The position numbers were made by a program, and so were the translations under genes. Below the pieces are notes generated by a model. The model was not told where the DNA came from. It worked only from the letters and a program-made list of their open reading frames with translations, and made no database searches. 64,000 nucleotides of DNA from assembly GCA_045593905.1 (NCBI GenBank), contig JAZNXL010000055.1, positions 8,528 to 72,527 of the forward strand. The letters are read 5' to 3'. The DNA is from RGIG9041 sp045593905 (GTDB lineage: Bacteria > Bacillota > Clostridia > Oscillospirales > QAKW01). Positions 43,661 to 52,348 of the stretch are shown in pieces. Every line of letters begins with the position of its first letter. Positions within the stretch are counted from its first letter, which is position 1.

Positions 43661-45721
43661 ATGGAATATCTTGCAAAAAACATCAGAAACGTGTGTCTTA
43701 TGGGGCACAAAGGCTACGGAAAAACAACTTTAACTGAGGCTATGCTTTTCTTTTCGAAAGCAACAGACAGACTCGGTAAGATTGAGCAGGGTAATACCAT
43801 TAGTGACTTTGACGCAGAAGAAATTAAACGTAAAATCTCAATTTCACTTTCTGTAAATCCTTTTACATATAAAAATACTAAAATCAATTTAATCGATACA
43901 CCCGGCTTTTACGATTTTGAAGGCGAACAAAACTCGGCTTTAAGCGCTGTTGATACTGCTATAATCGTTGTTACTTCAAAAACAACTGTTTCGGTTGGTA
44001 CCGAAAAAGCTATGCTTAAATGCCGCTTGCAAAACAAACCTGTTATCTTTTTCAACCTTGGTCTTGATGACGAAAACGCCGACTTTTATAAAACACTTTC
44101 TCAACTTTATGATAAATTTGGTGAATCAAATATTGTTCCCGCACAGCTTCCCATTATTGAGGGCGGCAAGTTTGTAGGTGCGGTTGACGTTTTAGACGGA
44201 AAAGGCTATAAATTTAACGCCGACGGTACACACACCGCTTGCGATGCACCTGCTGATGTCGCTGAAAAGGCAGAAGAGTATCGCTCAAAAATGCTCGAGC
44301 TAATTGCTGAAACCGACGAAGATTTAATGACTAAATTCTTCGACGACGAGCCGTTTACTGCAGAAGAACTTAATACAGGTATTAAAAACGCAATTATGCA
44401 AAGAACAATGTTCCCTGTATTTTTAGGCGTTCCTACACAAATGCTCGGCATTGGTAAATTTATTGAATTTATTTGCGAGCATTTACCGTCGCCGGCAGAT
44501 GTTGGTCCTATTATGGCAGGGGAAGAAAAAATTGAGTGCGACGAAAATAAAGGCACTGTTTTAAGAGTGTTCAAAACAATTGCTGACCCGTTTGTTGGTA
44601 AACTTTCTTTCTATAGAATTTATTCAGGTAAAGTTCGCCGTGATGAAACATATACAAACACCGCTAATGATGAAAAAGAAAAAATCGCTCACGTTTATAC
44701 TCCGTTTGGTAAAAAACAGGTTGAGGTTGATTGCTTGAATGCGGGTGATATCGGTGTGTTTACAAAGCTTAATAGCACAAAAACATCTGATACACTTTGC
44801 TCTAAAGATATTAATGTTTCGCTCTCGCGCATCGCGTTCCCTGTACCTAACTTTTCAAAAGCAACCATGCCAAAGAAAAAAGGCGACGAAGAAAAAATCT
44901 CTCTTGGTATTAAAAAGCTTATGGAAGAAGACCCCACATTGAAGCTTGTTAATAATACCGAGACTAAGCAACAGGTTCTTTACGGTATGGGCGATATGCA
45001 GCTTGATATCGTAAGTTCAAAGCTTGCTTCAAAGTTCCAGGCTGAAATGGAGCTAAAGGACGCAACTGTTGCGTATAGAGAAACAATTAAAAAGAAGGTT
45101 AAAGTTCAGGGTAAACATAAAAAACAATCGGGCGGTCATGGTCAATATGGCGACGTTTGGATTGAGTTTGAGCCTTGCTACGATAGTGAGTTTGTATTTG
45201 CTGAAAGCGTATTTGGCGGCTCGGTTCCTAAAAACTTTTTCCCTGCTGTAGAAAAAGGCCTTCGCGATAGTATCAAAAAAGGCGTTTTAGCAGGTTATCC
45301 TGTTACCAATATTAAGGCAACACTTGTTGATGGCTCATATCATCCCGTTGACTCGTCTGAAATGGCGTTTAAAACAGCCGCTTCAATAGCGTTTAAAGAG
45401 GGTATGAAACAGGCATCTCCTGCGCTTTTAGAGCCGATAGGCACATTGTCAGTTAATGTTTCTGACAAACTTATGGGCGATATTATTGGCGACATCAATA
45501 AACGCAGAGGTCAGGTTCTTTCGATGGATAACGTTGAAAACGAACGCGGTAGAAAGCTCGTTGTAGCAAACGTACCTATGAGCGAACTTTCTTCGTATGC
45601 TATGGACCTTCGTAGCATGACTCACGGCAGAGCGTCGTTTACTCTTGAATTTTTAGAGTATCGTGAAGCTCCCTCAAATATCGTTGCAAAAGTAATTGCC
45701 CAAGCAGAAAAAGAAGAATAG
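43661..45721 (+). CDS. Elongation factor G-like GTPase (EF-G2 group)
   Basis: This 686-residue protein has the five EF-G domains. The P-loop is GHKGYGKTT (15-23), and the G3 motif is DTPGFYDF. The domain II barrel and III-V follow, with KKQSGGHGQYGDVWIEFEP and GDINKRRGQVLSMD. The G4 position reads N132-L-G-L-D in place of the normal NKxD, so guanine recognition may be altered. It belongs to the divergent EF-G2 group rather than translational EF-G, which is normally encoded with the str operon. Its role in ribosome biology is unknown. Confidence 0.85.
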   Translation: MEYLAKNIRNVCLMGHKGYGKTTLTEAMLFFSKATDRLGKIEQGNTISDFDAEEIKRKISISLSVNPFTYKNTKINLIDTPGFYDFEGEQNSALSAVDTAIIVVTSKTTVSVGTEKAMLKCRLQNKPVIFFNLGLDDENADFYKTLSQLYDKFGESNIVPAQLPIIEGGKFVGAVDVLDGKGYKFNADGTHTACDAPADVAEKAEEYRSKMLELIAETDEDLMTKFFDDEPFTAEELNTGIKNAIMQRTMFPVFLGVPTQMLGIGKFIEFICEHLPSPADVGPIMAGEEKIECDENKGTVLRVFKTIADPFVGKLSFYRIYSGKVRRDETYTNTANDEKEKIAHVYTPFGKKQVEVDCLNAGDIGVFTKLNSTKTSDTLCSKDINVSLSRIAFPVPNFSKATMPKKKGDEEKISLGIKKLMEEDPTLKLVNNTETKQQVLYGMGDMQLDIVSSKLASKFQAEMELKDATVAYRETIKKKVKVQGKHKKQSGGHGQYGDVWIEFEPCYDSEFVFAESVFGGSVPKNFFPAVEKGLRDSIKKGVLAGYPVTNIKATLVDGSYHPVDSSEMAFKTAASIAFKEGMKQASPALLEPIGTLSVNVSDKLMGDIIGDINKRRGQVLSMDNVENERGRKLVVANVPMSELSSYAMDLRSMTHGRASFTLEFLEYREAPSNIVAKVIAQAEKEE

Positions 45722-45729
45722 TCATAATA

Positions 45730-45780
45730 AGCGGCACACCCGAATAATATTTATTAAAGTATTATAAAGGTTGTGCCGCT
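45730..45780 (+). repeat. Inverted repeat abutting the DUF4830 start codon
   Basis: AGCGGCACA (45730-45738) and TGTGCCGCT (45772-45780) are perfect 9-base complements separated by 33 bases that include the AAAGG ribosome binding site. The right arm ends one base before the ATG at 45782. If formed in mRNA it would close off the start region. Confidence 0.6.
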
Positions 45781-45781
45781 T

Positions 45782-46246
45782 ATGTATATTGTTTCGGTTA
45801 AATTCAGTTTAAAAAAGTTTTTGTGTTGTGTGGCAGCATTTTGTGTGGTTATTGCTATTGCATGTGCTTTTATACCACAAAGGTCAAGTGATGTTTTGAG
45901 TTCTAAAGCTGACACTACTGCCAAAACAACTCAGGACCATATTGATTTTTTAAAAGAGTATGGTTATAATGTTGGTGATAAACCGATTCAAATACAAGAA
46001 ATTATTATTCCGCAAGAATTTAGCGCCGAATATGAACAGTATAACAATTACCAAAAACTTTCGGGGTTTGATTTATCTAAATACAAAGGTCAGCGTGTAA
46101 AAAAATACACTTACAAGGTGACTGACTATAAAGATTCTGATGACGAGGTTGTTGCCAACATATATCTATATAATGAAAAAGTTATTGGCGGAGACATTAG
46201 TTCGACAACACTCGGTGGCTTTGTTCATGGTTTTATAAAAGAATAA
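45782..46246 (+). CDS. DUF4830 membrane-anchored protein
   Basis: This 154-residue protein starts with a hydrophobic anchor (KKFLCCVAAFCVVIAIACAF). A DUF4830-type extracytoplasmic domain follows, with signatures DFLKEYGYNVGDKP, YNNYQKLSGFDLSKYKGQRV and EKVIGGDISS-x5-FVHGF. The family is common in Clostridia and has no assigned function. The ATG at 45782 is preferred to a GTG three codons upstream, which would be only 2 bases from AAAGG. Confidence 0.82.
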   Translation: MYIVSVKFSLKKFLCCVAAFCVVIAIACAFIPQRSSDVLSSKADTTAKTTQDHIDFLKEYGYNVGDKPIQIQEIIIPQEFSAEYEQYNNYQKLSGFDLSKYKGQRVKKYTYKVTDYKDSDDEVVANIYLYNEKVIGGDISSTTLGGFVHGFIKE

Positions 46247-46247
46247 T

Positions 46248-46272
46248 ACTGCGGTTTTTCCGCAGTTTTTTA
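46248..46272 (+). terminator. Terminator after the DUF4830 gene
   Basis: ACTGCGG and CCGCAGT form a 7-base stem around a TTTTT loop, followed by a run of T residues. Confidence 0.85.
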
Positions 46273-46286
46273 TTTAAAGGTGAAAT

Positions 46287-47006
46287 ATGAGAATTGATAA
46301 GTATATTTGTGATACTGTAAACATTACAAGAACGCAGGTTAAAAGTAAAATATCCAAGGGTTGTGTTTTTGCAAATGGCGAACGTGTTAAAACATCGTCT
46401 TTGCAAATAGATGAAAAAACTGCGACTGTTGTAATGGATGGACAAACAATTGTCTATAATAAATTTATATATATTATGATGAATAAACCCGCAGGTGTCA
46501 TAAGTGCCTCGAGCGACAAAAAGGCTGTTACTGCGATTGATTTGCTAAAACCCGAGGACAAGCACAAAGATTTATTTGTGGCGGGCAGACTTGATAAAGA
46601 TACAACAGGTTTTTTGTTTATAACGAACGATGGGAATTTAGCCCACAATATTTTGTCACCGAAAAAACATATTAATAAGACTTATCTTGTTACTCTTGAG
46701 CAAAGTATTAAAAGTGAGTATAAACAGGCGTTTGCATCGGGTGTTGTTCTTTTAGATGGCTATGAATGTAAAAGCGCTGTGTTCGAGCAGCTGAGTCAAA
46801 ACGTTTGTACTCTTGAGATTGTCGAGGGTAAGTTTCATCAGGTAAAACGTATGTTTGAGGCGTTGGGAAACAAAGTGATAAAATTAAAACGCATAAAAAT
46901 GTGCGATATTGAACTTGATTGCAGTTTAGCCGAGGGTGAATATAGACGGTTTTATCCTTGCGAAATTGAACAAATTGTTAACAAAATAAACAAAAATACC
47001 CGATAA
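46287..47006 (+). CDS. rsuA: RsuA-family pseudouridine synthase (16S rRNA type)
   Basis: This 239-residue protein has an N-terminal S4 RNA-binding domain (MRIDKYICDTVNITRTQVKS, about 1-45) and a pseudouridine synthase domain. The catalytic Asp is in AGRLDKDTTGFLFITNDG, and the C-terminal motif is EGKFHQVKRMFEALGNKV. It fits the RsuA/RluB/RluE/RluF group. RsuA (16S U516) is likeliest, but the exact site cannot be read from sequence. AAAGGTG precedes the ATG. Confidence 0.85.
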   Translation: MRIDKYICDTVNITRTQVKSKISKGCVFANGERVKTSSLQIDEKTATVVMDGQTIVYNKFIYIMMNKPAGVISASSDKKAVTAIDLLKPEDKHKDLFVAGRLDKDTTGFLFITNDGNLAHNILSPKKHINKTYLVTLEQSIKSEYKQAFASGVVLLDGYECKSAVFEQLSQNVCTLEIVEGKFHQVKRMFEALGNKVIKLKRIKMCDIELDCSLAEGEYRRFYPCEIEQIVNKINKNTR

Positions 47007-47076
47007 TTTTTTTATTTGGTGTCATTTTAGTTTATTTTGCACAAAAAAATTGCATTTTTTTTGTAAAAAAAATCAT

Positions 47077-47105
47077 TTGATTTTTATACAGGTTTGTATT
47101 AATAT
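47077..47105 (+). promoter_or_regulatory. Promoter of the MsmX-type ATPase gene
   Basis: TTGATT (47077-47082), 17 bases and TAATAT (47100-47105) lie 50 bases before the start. No terminator is visible between the pseudouridine synthase gene and this promoter. Confidence 0.55.
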
Positions 47106-47154
47106 ATAATAGAAATATAAAATGAATTATAATGTGACGTAGGAGGAACATTTA

Positions 47155-48264
47155 ATGGCAAGTTTATCATTAAAAGGTATTTATAAAAGATACCCCGGCG
47201 GCGTAGTAGCTGTTTCTGATTTTAACCTTGAAATCGAAGACAAAGAATTTCTCGTACTCGTTGGTCCTTCAGGTTGTGGTAAATCAACTACACTTAGAAT
47301 GATTGCGGGCCTTGAAGAAATCACCGAGGGCGAACTCTATATCGGCGATAAAGTAGTTAACGATATCGCTCCTAAAGATAGAGATATTGCAATGGTTTTC
47401 CAAAACTATGCTCTCTATCCGCATATGACAGTATTCGATAATATGGCATTTGGTCTTAAACTTAGAAAAACACCTAAGGATGAAATCAAACGCCGCGTTG
47501 AAGAAGCTGCAAAAATTCTCGATATCAGCCATCTTCTCGATAGAAAACCGAAGGCTCTTTCGGGTGGTCAGCGTCAGCGTGTTGCTCTTGGACGTGCTAT
47601 TGTTCGTGAGCCTAAAGTATTCCTTCTTGACGAACCGCTTTCAAACCTTGATGCTAAGCTTCGTGCACAGATGAGAACAGAGCTTTCAAAAATTCACCAC
47701 AACCTTGCAACAACATTTATTTACGTTACTCATGACCAAACTGAAGCTATGACAATGGCTACAAGAATTGTTGTTATGAAAGACGGCTTTATCCAACAGG
47801 TTGATACACCTCAGAACCTTTATAAGTATCCCTGCAATATGTTCGTTGCTGGATTTATCGGTTCACCTCAAATGAACTTCTTCGATGCTGAAATCGAAGA
47901 AAAAGCTGACGGTCTTTACATTAACTTTAAAGGCAACTCACTTAAGCTTCCCGAATCAAAGGTTAACGACGATGTTAAATCATACGTTGGTAAAACAGTT
48001 GTTGTTGGTATTCGTCCTGAGCATGTTCACGACGAAGAAAGATTCCTTGAATCACTTGCTGATTACGCTATCGACGCTTCAGTAGAGGTTACAGAGCTTA
48101 TGGGTGCTGAAACCTTCCTTTATCTCGATGTTAACGGTGCAAAGCTTACTGCAAAAGTTGCTCCTACAACTACTGCAGAGCCCGACGCTCAAATCAAAGT
48201 TGTTCTTGACCTTGATTTTGCACACCTCTTTGACAAAGAGACACAACGTACAATTATTAACTAA
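47155..48264 (+). CDS. msmX: Multi-use sugar ABC transporter ATPase (MsmX/UgpC type)
   Basis: This 369-residue CUT1-family ATPase has Walker A GPSGCGKST, Q-loop FQNYALYPHMTVFDNM, signature LSGGQRQRVALGRA, Walker B VFLLDEPLSNLD and an H-loop VTHDQTEA. A C-terminal MalK-type OB domain holds GIRPEHV near residue 285. No permease or binding protein is adjacent, which is typical of a shared ATPase serving many sugar importers. Codon choice is more biased than in its neighbours, suggesting high expression. A strong terminator follows. Confidence 0.9.
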   Translation: MASLSLKGIYKRYPGGVVAVSDFNLEIEDKEFLVLVGPSGCGKSTTLRMIAGLEEITEGELYIGDKVVNDIAPKDRDIAMVFQNYALYPHMTVFDNMAFGLKLRKTPKDEIKRRVEEAAKILDISHLLDRKPKALSGGQRQRVALGRAIVREPKVFLLDEPLSNLDAKLRAQMRTELSKIHHNLATTFIYVTHDQTEAMTMATRIVVMKDGFIQQVDTPQNLYKYPCNMFVAGFIGSPQMNFFDAEIEEKADGLYINFKGNSLKLPESKVNDDVKSYVGKTVVVGIRPEHVHDEERFLESLADYAIDASVEVTELMGAETFLYLDVNGAKLTAKVAPTTTAEPDAQIKVVLDLDFAHLFDKETQRTIIN

Positions 48265-48278
48265 TTTGTGCATATTTA

Positions 48279-48308
48279 CCGCTACGTTTTTAGACGTAGC
48301 GGTTTTTT
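48279..48308 (+). terminator. Terminator after msmX
   Basis: CCGCTACGT (48279-48287) and ACGTAGCGG (48294-48302) form a 9-base stem followed by six T residues. Confidence 0.9.
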
Positions 48309-48396
48309 ATTGTGTAAAAATGTTAAAAAACTGTAAAAATTTTCAATTAAATTTACGCTCTTGTGCAATTTTAACATATAAAATGTAAAAAAACTG

Positions 48397-48425
48397 TTGA
48401 AATCGTAGTGAAAATGTAATAAAAT
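48397..48425 (+). promoter_or_regulatory. Promoter of the PucR-type regulator gene
   Basis: TTGAAA (48397-48402), 17 bases and TAAAAT (48420-48425) lie 35 bases before the start codon. Confidence 0.65.
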
Positions 48426-48459
48426 ATTATACAAGATAGTTACATTAGGGGGAACTAAA

Positions 48460-49545
48460 ATGTCTAATAGATTTTTTCAGGGCGTCGTTTACCAATTAAA
48501 AGAAAGCATTGATAGAACCGTAGGTGTTATTGATGAATACGGTACAATTATTGCTTGCAGCGATTTAATTAAAATTGGTGAAAAACGCGACAATATAATT
48601 CCTATGGTTTCTACAACTATGGATATTGTAAAAGATAACGAGTGCACATACAAACCTATTTCTAACAATAATGGCTTAGAATATATCGCTTTTGTAGATG
48701 GTGTTGACGATATTGCTGATAAATTTATTTCGGTTGTTGTAATTGCTCTTGCTAACATTAAACAGTATTACGATGAAAAGTTTGATAAGAACAACTTTAT
48801 TAAAAATGTAATACTCGATAATATCCTGCCGGGTGACATTTATATTAAAGCAAGAGAACTTCATCTTGAGGCTGAAACACCGCGTGTTGCAATTCTGATT
48901 CGTCTTGCTGAAAACGGCGATGTATCGGCGTATGATATTTTACAAAATCTTTTTCCTGATAAGCAAAAGGACTTTATTATTAACGTTAACGAAACCGATA
49001 TTGTTCTTGTTAAAGAAGTTAAAGATATTAGTGATACAAAAGACCTTGAAAAGCTTGCAAAAAGTATTGTTGATATTATTAACTCTGACCTTTACGTTAA
49101 GGCTTATGTTGGTATTGGTACTATAGTTAACAATATTCGTGATTTGCCGCGTTCGTTTAACGACGCTCAAATTGCTCTTGAGGTTGGTAAAGTGTTTGAT
49201 ATGGAACGCTTTATTATGACATACGATAATCTTGGTATAGGTAGTCTTATTTATCAACTTCCTACAACACTTTGCGAAATGTTTTTATCTGAAGTGTTTA
49301 AAAAAGGCTCTATAGAGTCACTTGATTATGAAACGTTGTTTACTATTCAAAAGTTCTTTGAAAACAATCTTAATGTTTCAGAAACATCAAGAAAGCTTTT
49401 TGTACATAGAAACACTCTTGTTTACCGTCTTGAAAAAATCAGAAAACTTACAGGCCTTGACCTTAGAAAGTTTGATGATGCTATTGTATTTAAGGTAGCG
49501 CTTATGGTAAAGAGATACCTTGTTTCTAATCCAACTAAATTTTAA
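48460..49545 (+). CDS. PucR/CdaR-type helix-turn-helix regulator
   Basis: This 361-residue protein ends in the PucR/CdaR DNA-binding domain: FFENNLNVSETSRKLFVHRN, then TLVYRLEKIRKLTGLDLRKF. The middle (about 130-260) resembles the GGDEF-like domain of this family. The N terminus (TVGVIDEYGTIIACSD) resembles a sugar-diacid-recognition or PAS-like sensor. Ligand and targets are unknown. It lies between msmX and ftsE, 15 bases ahead of ftsE with no terminator, so it may be co-transcribed with the cell-division genes. Confidence 0.82.
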   Translation: MSNRFFQGVVYQLKESIDRTVGVIDEYGTIIACSDLIKIGEKRDNIIPMVSTTMDIVKDNECTYKPISNNNGLEYIAFVDGVDDIADKFISVVVIALANIKQYYDEKFDKNNFIKNVILDNILPGDIYIKARELHLEAETPRVAILIRLAENGDVSAYDILQNLFPDKQKDFIINVNETDIVLVKEVKDISDTKDLEKLAKSIVDIINSDLYVKAYVGIGTIVNNIRDLPRSFNDAQIALEVGKVFDMERFIMTYDNLGIGSLIYQLPTTLCEMFLSEVFKKGSIESLDYETLFTIQKFFENNLNVSETSRKLFVHRNTLVYRLEKIRKLTGLDLRKFDDAIVFKVALMVKRYLVSNPTKF

Positions 49546-49560
49546 TTTGAGTAGGTTACA

Positions 49561-50250
49561 ATGATTTTATTTGATGATGTTTATAAAAACTATCCAAACG
49601 GAACAAACGCGTTAAAGGGCATTAGCTTTAAAATTGAAGACGGAGAGTTTGTTTTTGTTATTGGACACAGCGGCGCAGGTAAAAGTACACTTATAAAGCT
49701 TTTACTACGCGAAGAAAAACAAACAAGCGGAAAAATAATTGTTAACGATTTTAATTTAAATAAAATTAAAACAAACAAAATTCCGCATCTTCGTAGAAGT
49801 ATGGGTGTTGTTTTTCAAGATTTTCGCTTAATAGAAACAATGACAGTATATGAAAACGTCGCTTTTGCAATGCGAGTAATCGGTTGCTCTAATAGGGTAA
49901 TAAGACGCCGTGTGCCTTATGTTCTTGGGGTTGTAGGTCTTGGTCACAAGTCTAAAAACTATCCTAAGGAATTATCGGGTGGTGAGCAACAGCGTGTAGC
50001 GCTTGCCCGTGCTCTTGCAAATAACCCTAAAACAATTATTGCTGACGAGCCTACAGGTAACGTTGACCCTGCTCTTGCTCGTGAAATTATGGAATTGTTA
50101 ATTGAAATCAACAAAATGGGCACCACTGTTATTGTAATTACACACGATAAAACTCTTGTTGATGATTTTTCAAAGCGTGTAATTGCGTTAAAAAACGGAC
50201 AAATTATTAGTGACACAATGGGTGGTTATAATTATAATGAACACAGGTAG
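49561..50250 (+). CDS. ftsE: Cell division ATP-binding protein FtsE
   Basis: This 229-residue ABC ATPase has Walker A GHSGAGKST, the FtsE-characteristic VFQDFRLIETMTVYENVAFA, signature LSGGEQQRVALARA and Walker B TIIADEPTGNVDP. With FtsX it controls cell-wall hydrolases from inside the cell. The gene overlaps ftsX by 14 bases, and an M23 hydrolase-type gene follows ftsX, which supports a full FtsEX-PcsB-like complex. Confidence 0.96.
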   Translation: MILFDDVYKNYPNGTNALKGISFKIEDGEFVFVIGHSGAGKSTLIKLLLREEKQTSGKIIVNDFNLNKIKTNKIPHLRRSMGVVFQDFRLIETMTVYENVAFAMRVIGCSNRVIRRRVPYVLGVVGLGHKSKNYPKELSGGEQQRVALARALANNPKTIIADEPTGNVDPALAREIMELLIEINKMGTTVIVITHDKTLVDDFSKRVIALKNGQIISDTMGGYNYNEHR

Positions 50251-51139
50251 TATTGCTTATTTTATAAAAACAGCATTTAAGAGTATGTATAAAAACGCTC
50301 TTATGACTATTGCTTCAATTTTTGTCCTTATTGCTTGTATGATTATTATTGGCTCTGTATATCTTACAGGTGCTAACGTTGTAAGCTTTATGTCAAAACT
50401 TGAGGCGCAAAATGAAATTGTAGCTTTTATTGACGACGATTATAAAGACGATAGCTTATCAAGAAAAAATCTTTGTCAAAAGGTTAGCGCAATTAAAGGT
50501 GTAGAGTCAGTTGAGTATATTACTAAAGAACAGGCTTTTGCCGAATACAGAGACGGTCTTGGTTCTAATGGTGCATATCTTGAAGGATATGACGGCGAAG
50601 ACAATCCGCTCCGTAACGAGCTTCGTATTAAAATTAACGATTTATCACGTTTTTCGAAAATTTCAAAAGAAATTTCAAAGCTTGATGAAATCGCCAATAT
50701 CCGTGATTCACAAGATATTGTTGATGTTTTGATTTCGGTACGCAAGGTTCTTACAGTTTTAGGTGTTTGGATAATAGCAATTCTTGCAGTTGTTTCACTA
50801 TTTATAATTTCAAATACCATAAAACTTGCGATGCATAATAGAAGAAACGAAATTAACATTATGAAGTATGTGGGCGCCACAAACTCGTTTATAAGATTTC
50901 CGTTTATACTCGAGGGTGTTCTTATGGGTGTTATTTCAACAGCCGTTGCGTTACTTGCGCAGTGGTGTCTATACACTTATGCTATTATTCCGCTTTTAAG
51001 TGACCTTTCGTTCCTTTCTTCGAGCATTGTTCCATTTAAAGATATGTTTAGCGTGCTGCTAATTATATTTGCATTAATAGGATTTTTAGTTGGTATATTT
51101 GGCAGCTCCCTTTCGATGAGAAAATATTTAAAGGTTTAG
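50237..51139 (+). CDS. ftsX: Cell division membrane protein FtsX
   Basis: This predicted 300-residue protein has an N-terminal span (ALMTIASIFVLIACMIIIGSV), an extracellular loop of ~130 residues (KLEAQNEIVAFIDDDY, then VESVEYITKEQAFAEYRDGL) and three further spans. The MHNRRNEINIMKYVGATNSF cytosolic motif lies between them. The ATG at 50237 is favoured because GGTGG precedes it. An upstream in-frame start at 50210 adds nine residues without support. The extracellular loop is expected to activate the M23 protein encoded next. Confidence 0.94.
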   Translation: MNTGSIAYFIKTAFKSMYKNALMTIASIFVLIACMIIIGSVYLTGANVVSFMSKLEAQNEIVAFIDDDYKDDSLSRKNLCQKVSAIKGVESVEYITKEQAFAEYRDGLGSNGAYLEGYDGEDNPLRNELRIKINDLSRFSKISKEISKLDEIANIRDSQDIVDVLISVRKVLTVLGVWIIAILAVVSLFIISNTIKLAMHNRRNEINIMKYVGATNSFIRFPFILEGVLMGVISTAVALLAQWCLYTYAIIPLLSDLSFLSSSIVPFKDMFSVLLIIFALIGFLVGIFGSSLSMRKYLKV

Positions 51140-51142
51140 TTT

Positions 51143-52339
51143 ATGAGTAATAAAGTAAGATTTTTAGCTTTAATTATCATTATATTAATGGCGGTTTCAA
51201 TGATTTCGTCATTTGTTATTGTTGGCAGTGTAGCAAAAGCTCAGTCTGTTGACGATATGCAACAGCAACTCGAGGAACTTGCAAAGAAAAAGCAAAAGCT
51301 TGAGCAAGAACTTAATGCTATCTCTCAAAAAAAGAAAAACGAGCTTGAAAAAAAGAGTATTATTGATGAACAGGTTAATGCCACGCGTGATGAAATTAAC
51401 GTTCTAAACGGCGTTATTAATTCGCTTGATAAACAACTTGATAATGCACAAAATGAGCTTGATACTGCTTCTAAAACATTAGACGAAAAGTTACAACTCA
51501 GCAAAAACAGAATCAGAAGCGCCTATGAACAAGGCGAGGCTTCTTATTTAGAAATAATTATACAATCAAAAAGTGTTTATGATTTTATAAGTAAAATCGA
51601 AATAGTTTCACAGATTGCAAACCGCGATAAAGAGGTAATTGAACAGGTTAAAAAAAGCAAAGAAACTATCGAGGCTAAAAAAATCGAGATTGAACAAAGC
51701 AAGGCTGAAAAAGAAAAAAATGCCGAGTCTTTGAAATCGAAGCAAAACTCTTTATCAAAAAAACAAGCCCAAAGCGACCAGCTTATTCAAGAAATTAATT
51801 CTGATGCGGCCGCTACAAAACGTGCTGTTCTTGCGGCCGAGGCTGAAGAAGAGAAACTACAGGCTGAAATTAGAAAAATGCTTTCTTCTTCGGGTAATTC
51901 CGAGCTGATTGACACCGGTGAGTTTAGATGGCCTCTTAATACAAAGTTTAATAATATTACAAGTAAGTTTGGATATAGAACACACCCGGTTACCGGCAAA
52001 TATAAACTCCATACGGGTGTTGATATTGCAAGCTCGGGTATTAAAGGTAGCTCTATTTACGCTGCAAAAGGCGGAACTGTTTTAAAAGCCGGTTATAATA
52101 CAGGATACGGTAACTATGTGCTTATTGACCACGGTGGTGGATATGCTACACTTTATGGCCATGCAAGTACACTTACAGTAAGTGCAGGTCAAAATGTTTC
52201 AAGGGGCGATGTTTTAGGCTATGTTGGAAGCACTGGCTACTCAACAGGACCACATCTCCACTTTGAAATTATTAAAAACGGTGAATATACAAACCCATTA
52301 ACCTATTTTAGCGGTGTTATGTCGTTTACCTATTATTAA
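51143..52339 (+). CDS. Secreted M23 (LytM) peptidase with coiled coil, PcsB/EnvC-like
   Basis: This 398-residue protein has a signal peptide ending near SVAKA, a long coiled coil (about 35-240) and a C-terminal LytM domain. The zinc site is complete: His290 and Asp294 in HTGVD, GHAST, and His373 in HLHFE. It should cleave peptidoglycan cross-bridges. The gene starts 3 bases after ftsX, and FtsX loops are known to bind coiled coils of such hydrolases. It is therefore the probable effector of this FtsEX pair. Confidence 0.9.
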   Translation: MSNKVRFLALIIIILMAVSMISSFVIVGSVAKAQSVDDMQQQLEELAKKKQKLEQELNAISQKKKNELEKKSIIDEQVNATRDEINVLNGVINSLDKQLDNAQNELDTASKTLDEKLQLSKNRIRSAYEQGEASYLEIIIQSKSVYDFISKIEIVSQIANRDKEVIEQVKKSKETIEAKKIEIEQSKAEKEKNAESLKSKQNSLSKKQAQSDQLIQEINSDAAATKRAVLAAEAEEEKLQAEIRKMLSSSGNSELIDTGEFRWPLNTKFNNITSKFGYRTHPVTGKYKLHTGVDIASSGIKGSSIYAAKGGTVLKAGYNTGYGNYVLIDHGGGYATLYGHASTLTVSAGQNVSRGDVLGYVGSTGYSTGPHLHFEIIKNGEYTNPLTYFSGVMSFTYY

Positions 52340-52348
52340 AGGTGTTTT

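Noticed and set aside
47885..48388. Plus-strand frames overlapping the 3' end of msmX and its terminator.
   Set aside because: They run through the msmX terminator and match no family. They are by-products of the real frame.
50476..50976. A 166-codon open frame antisense to ftsX.
   Set aside because: It lies wholly inside ftsX, has no ribosome binding site or recognisable protein pattern, and its composition mirrors the sense gene.
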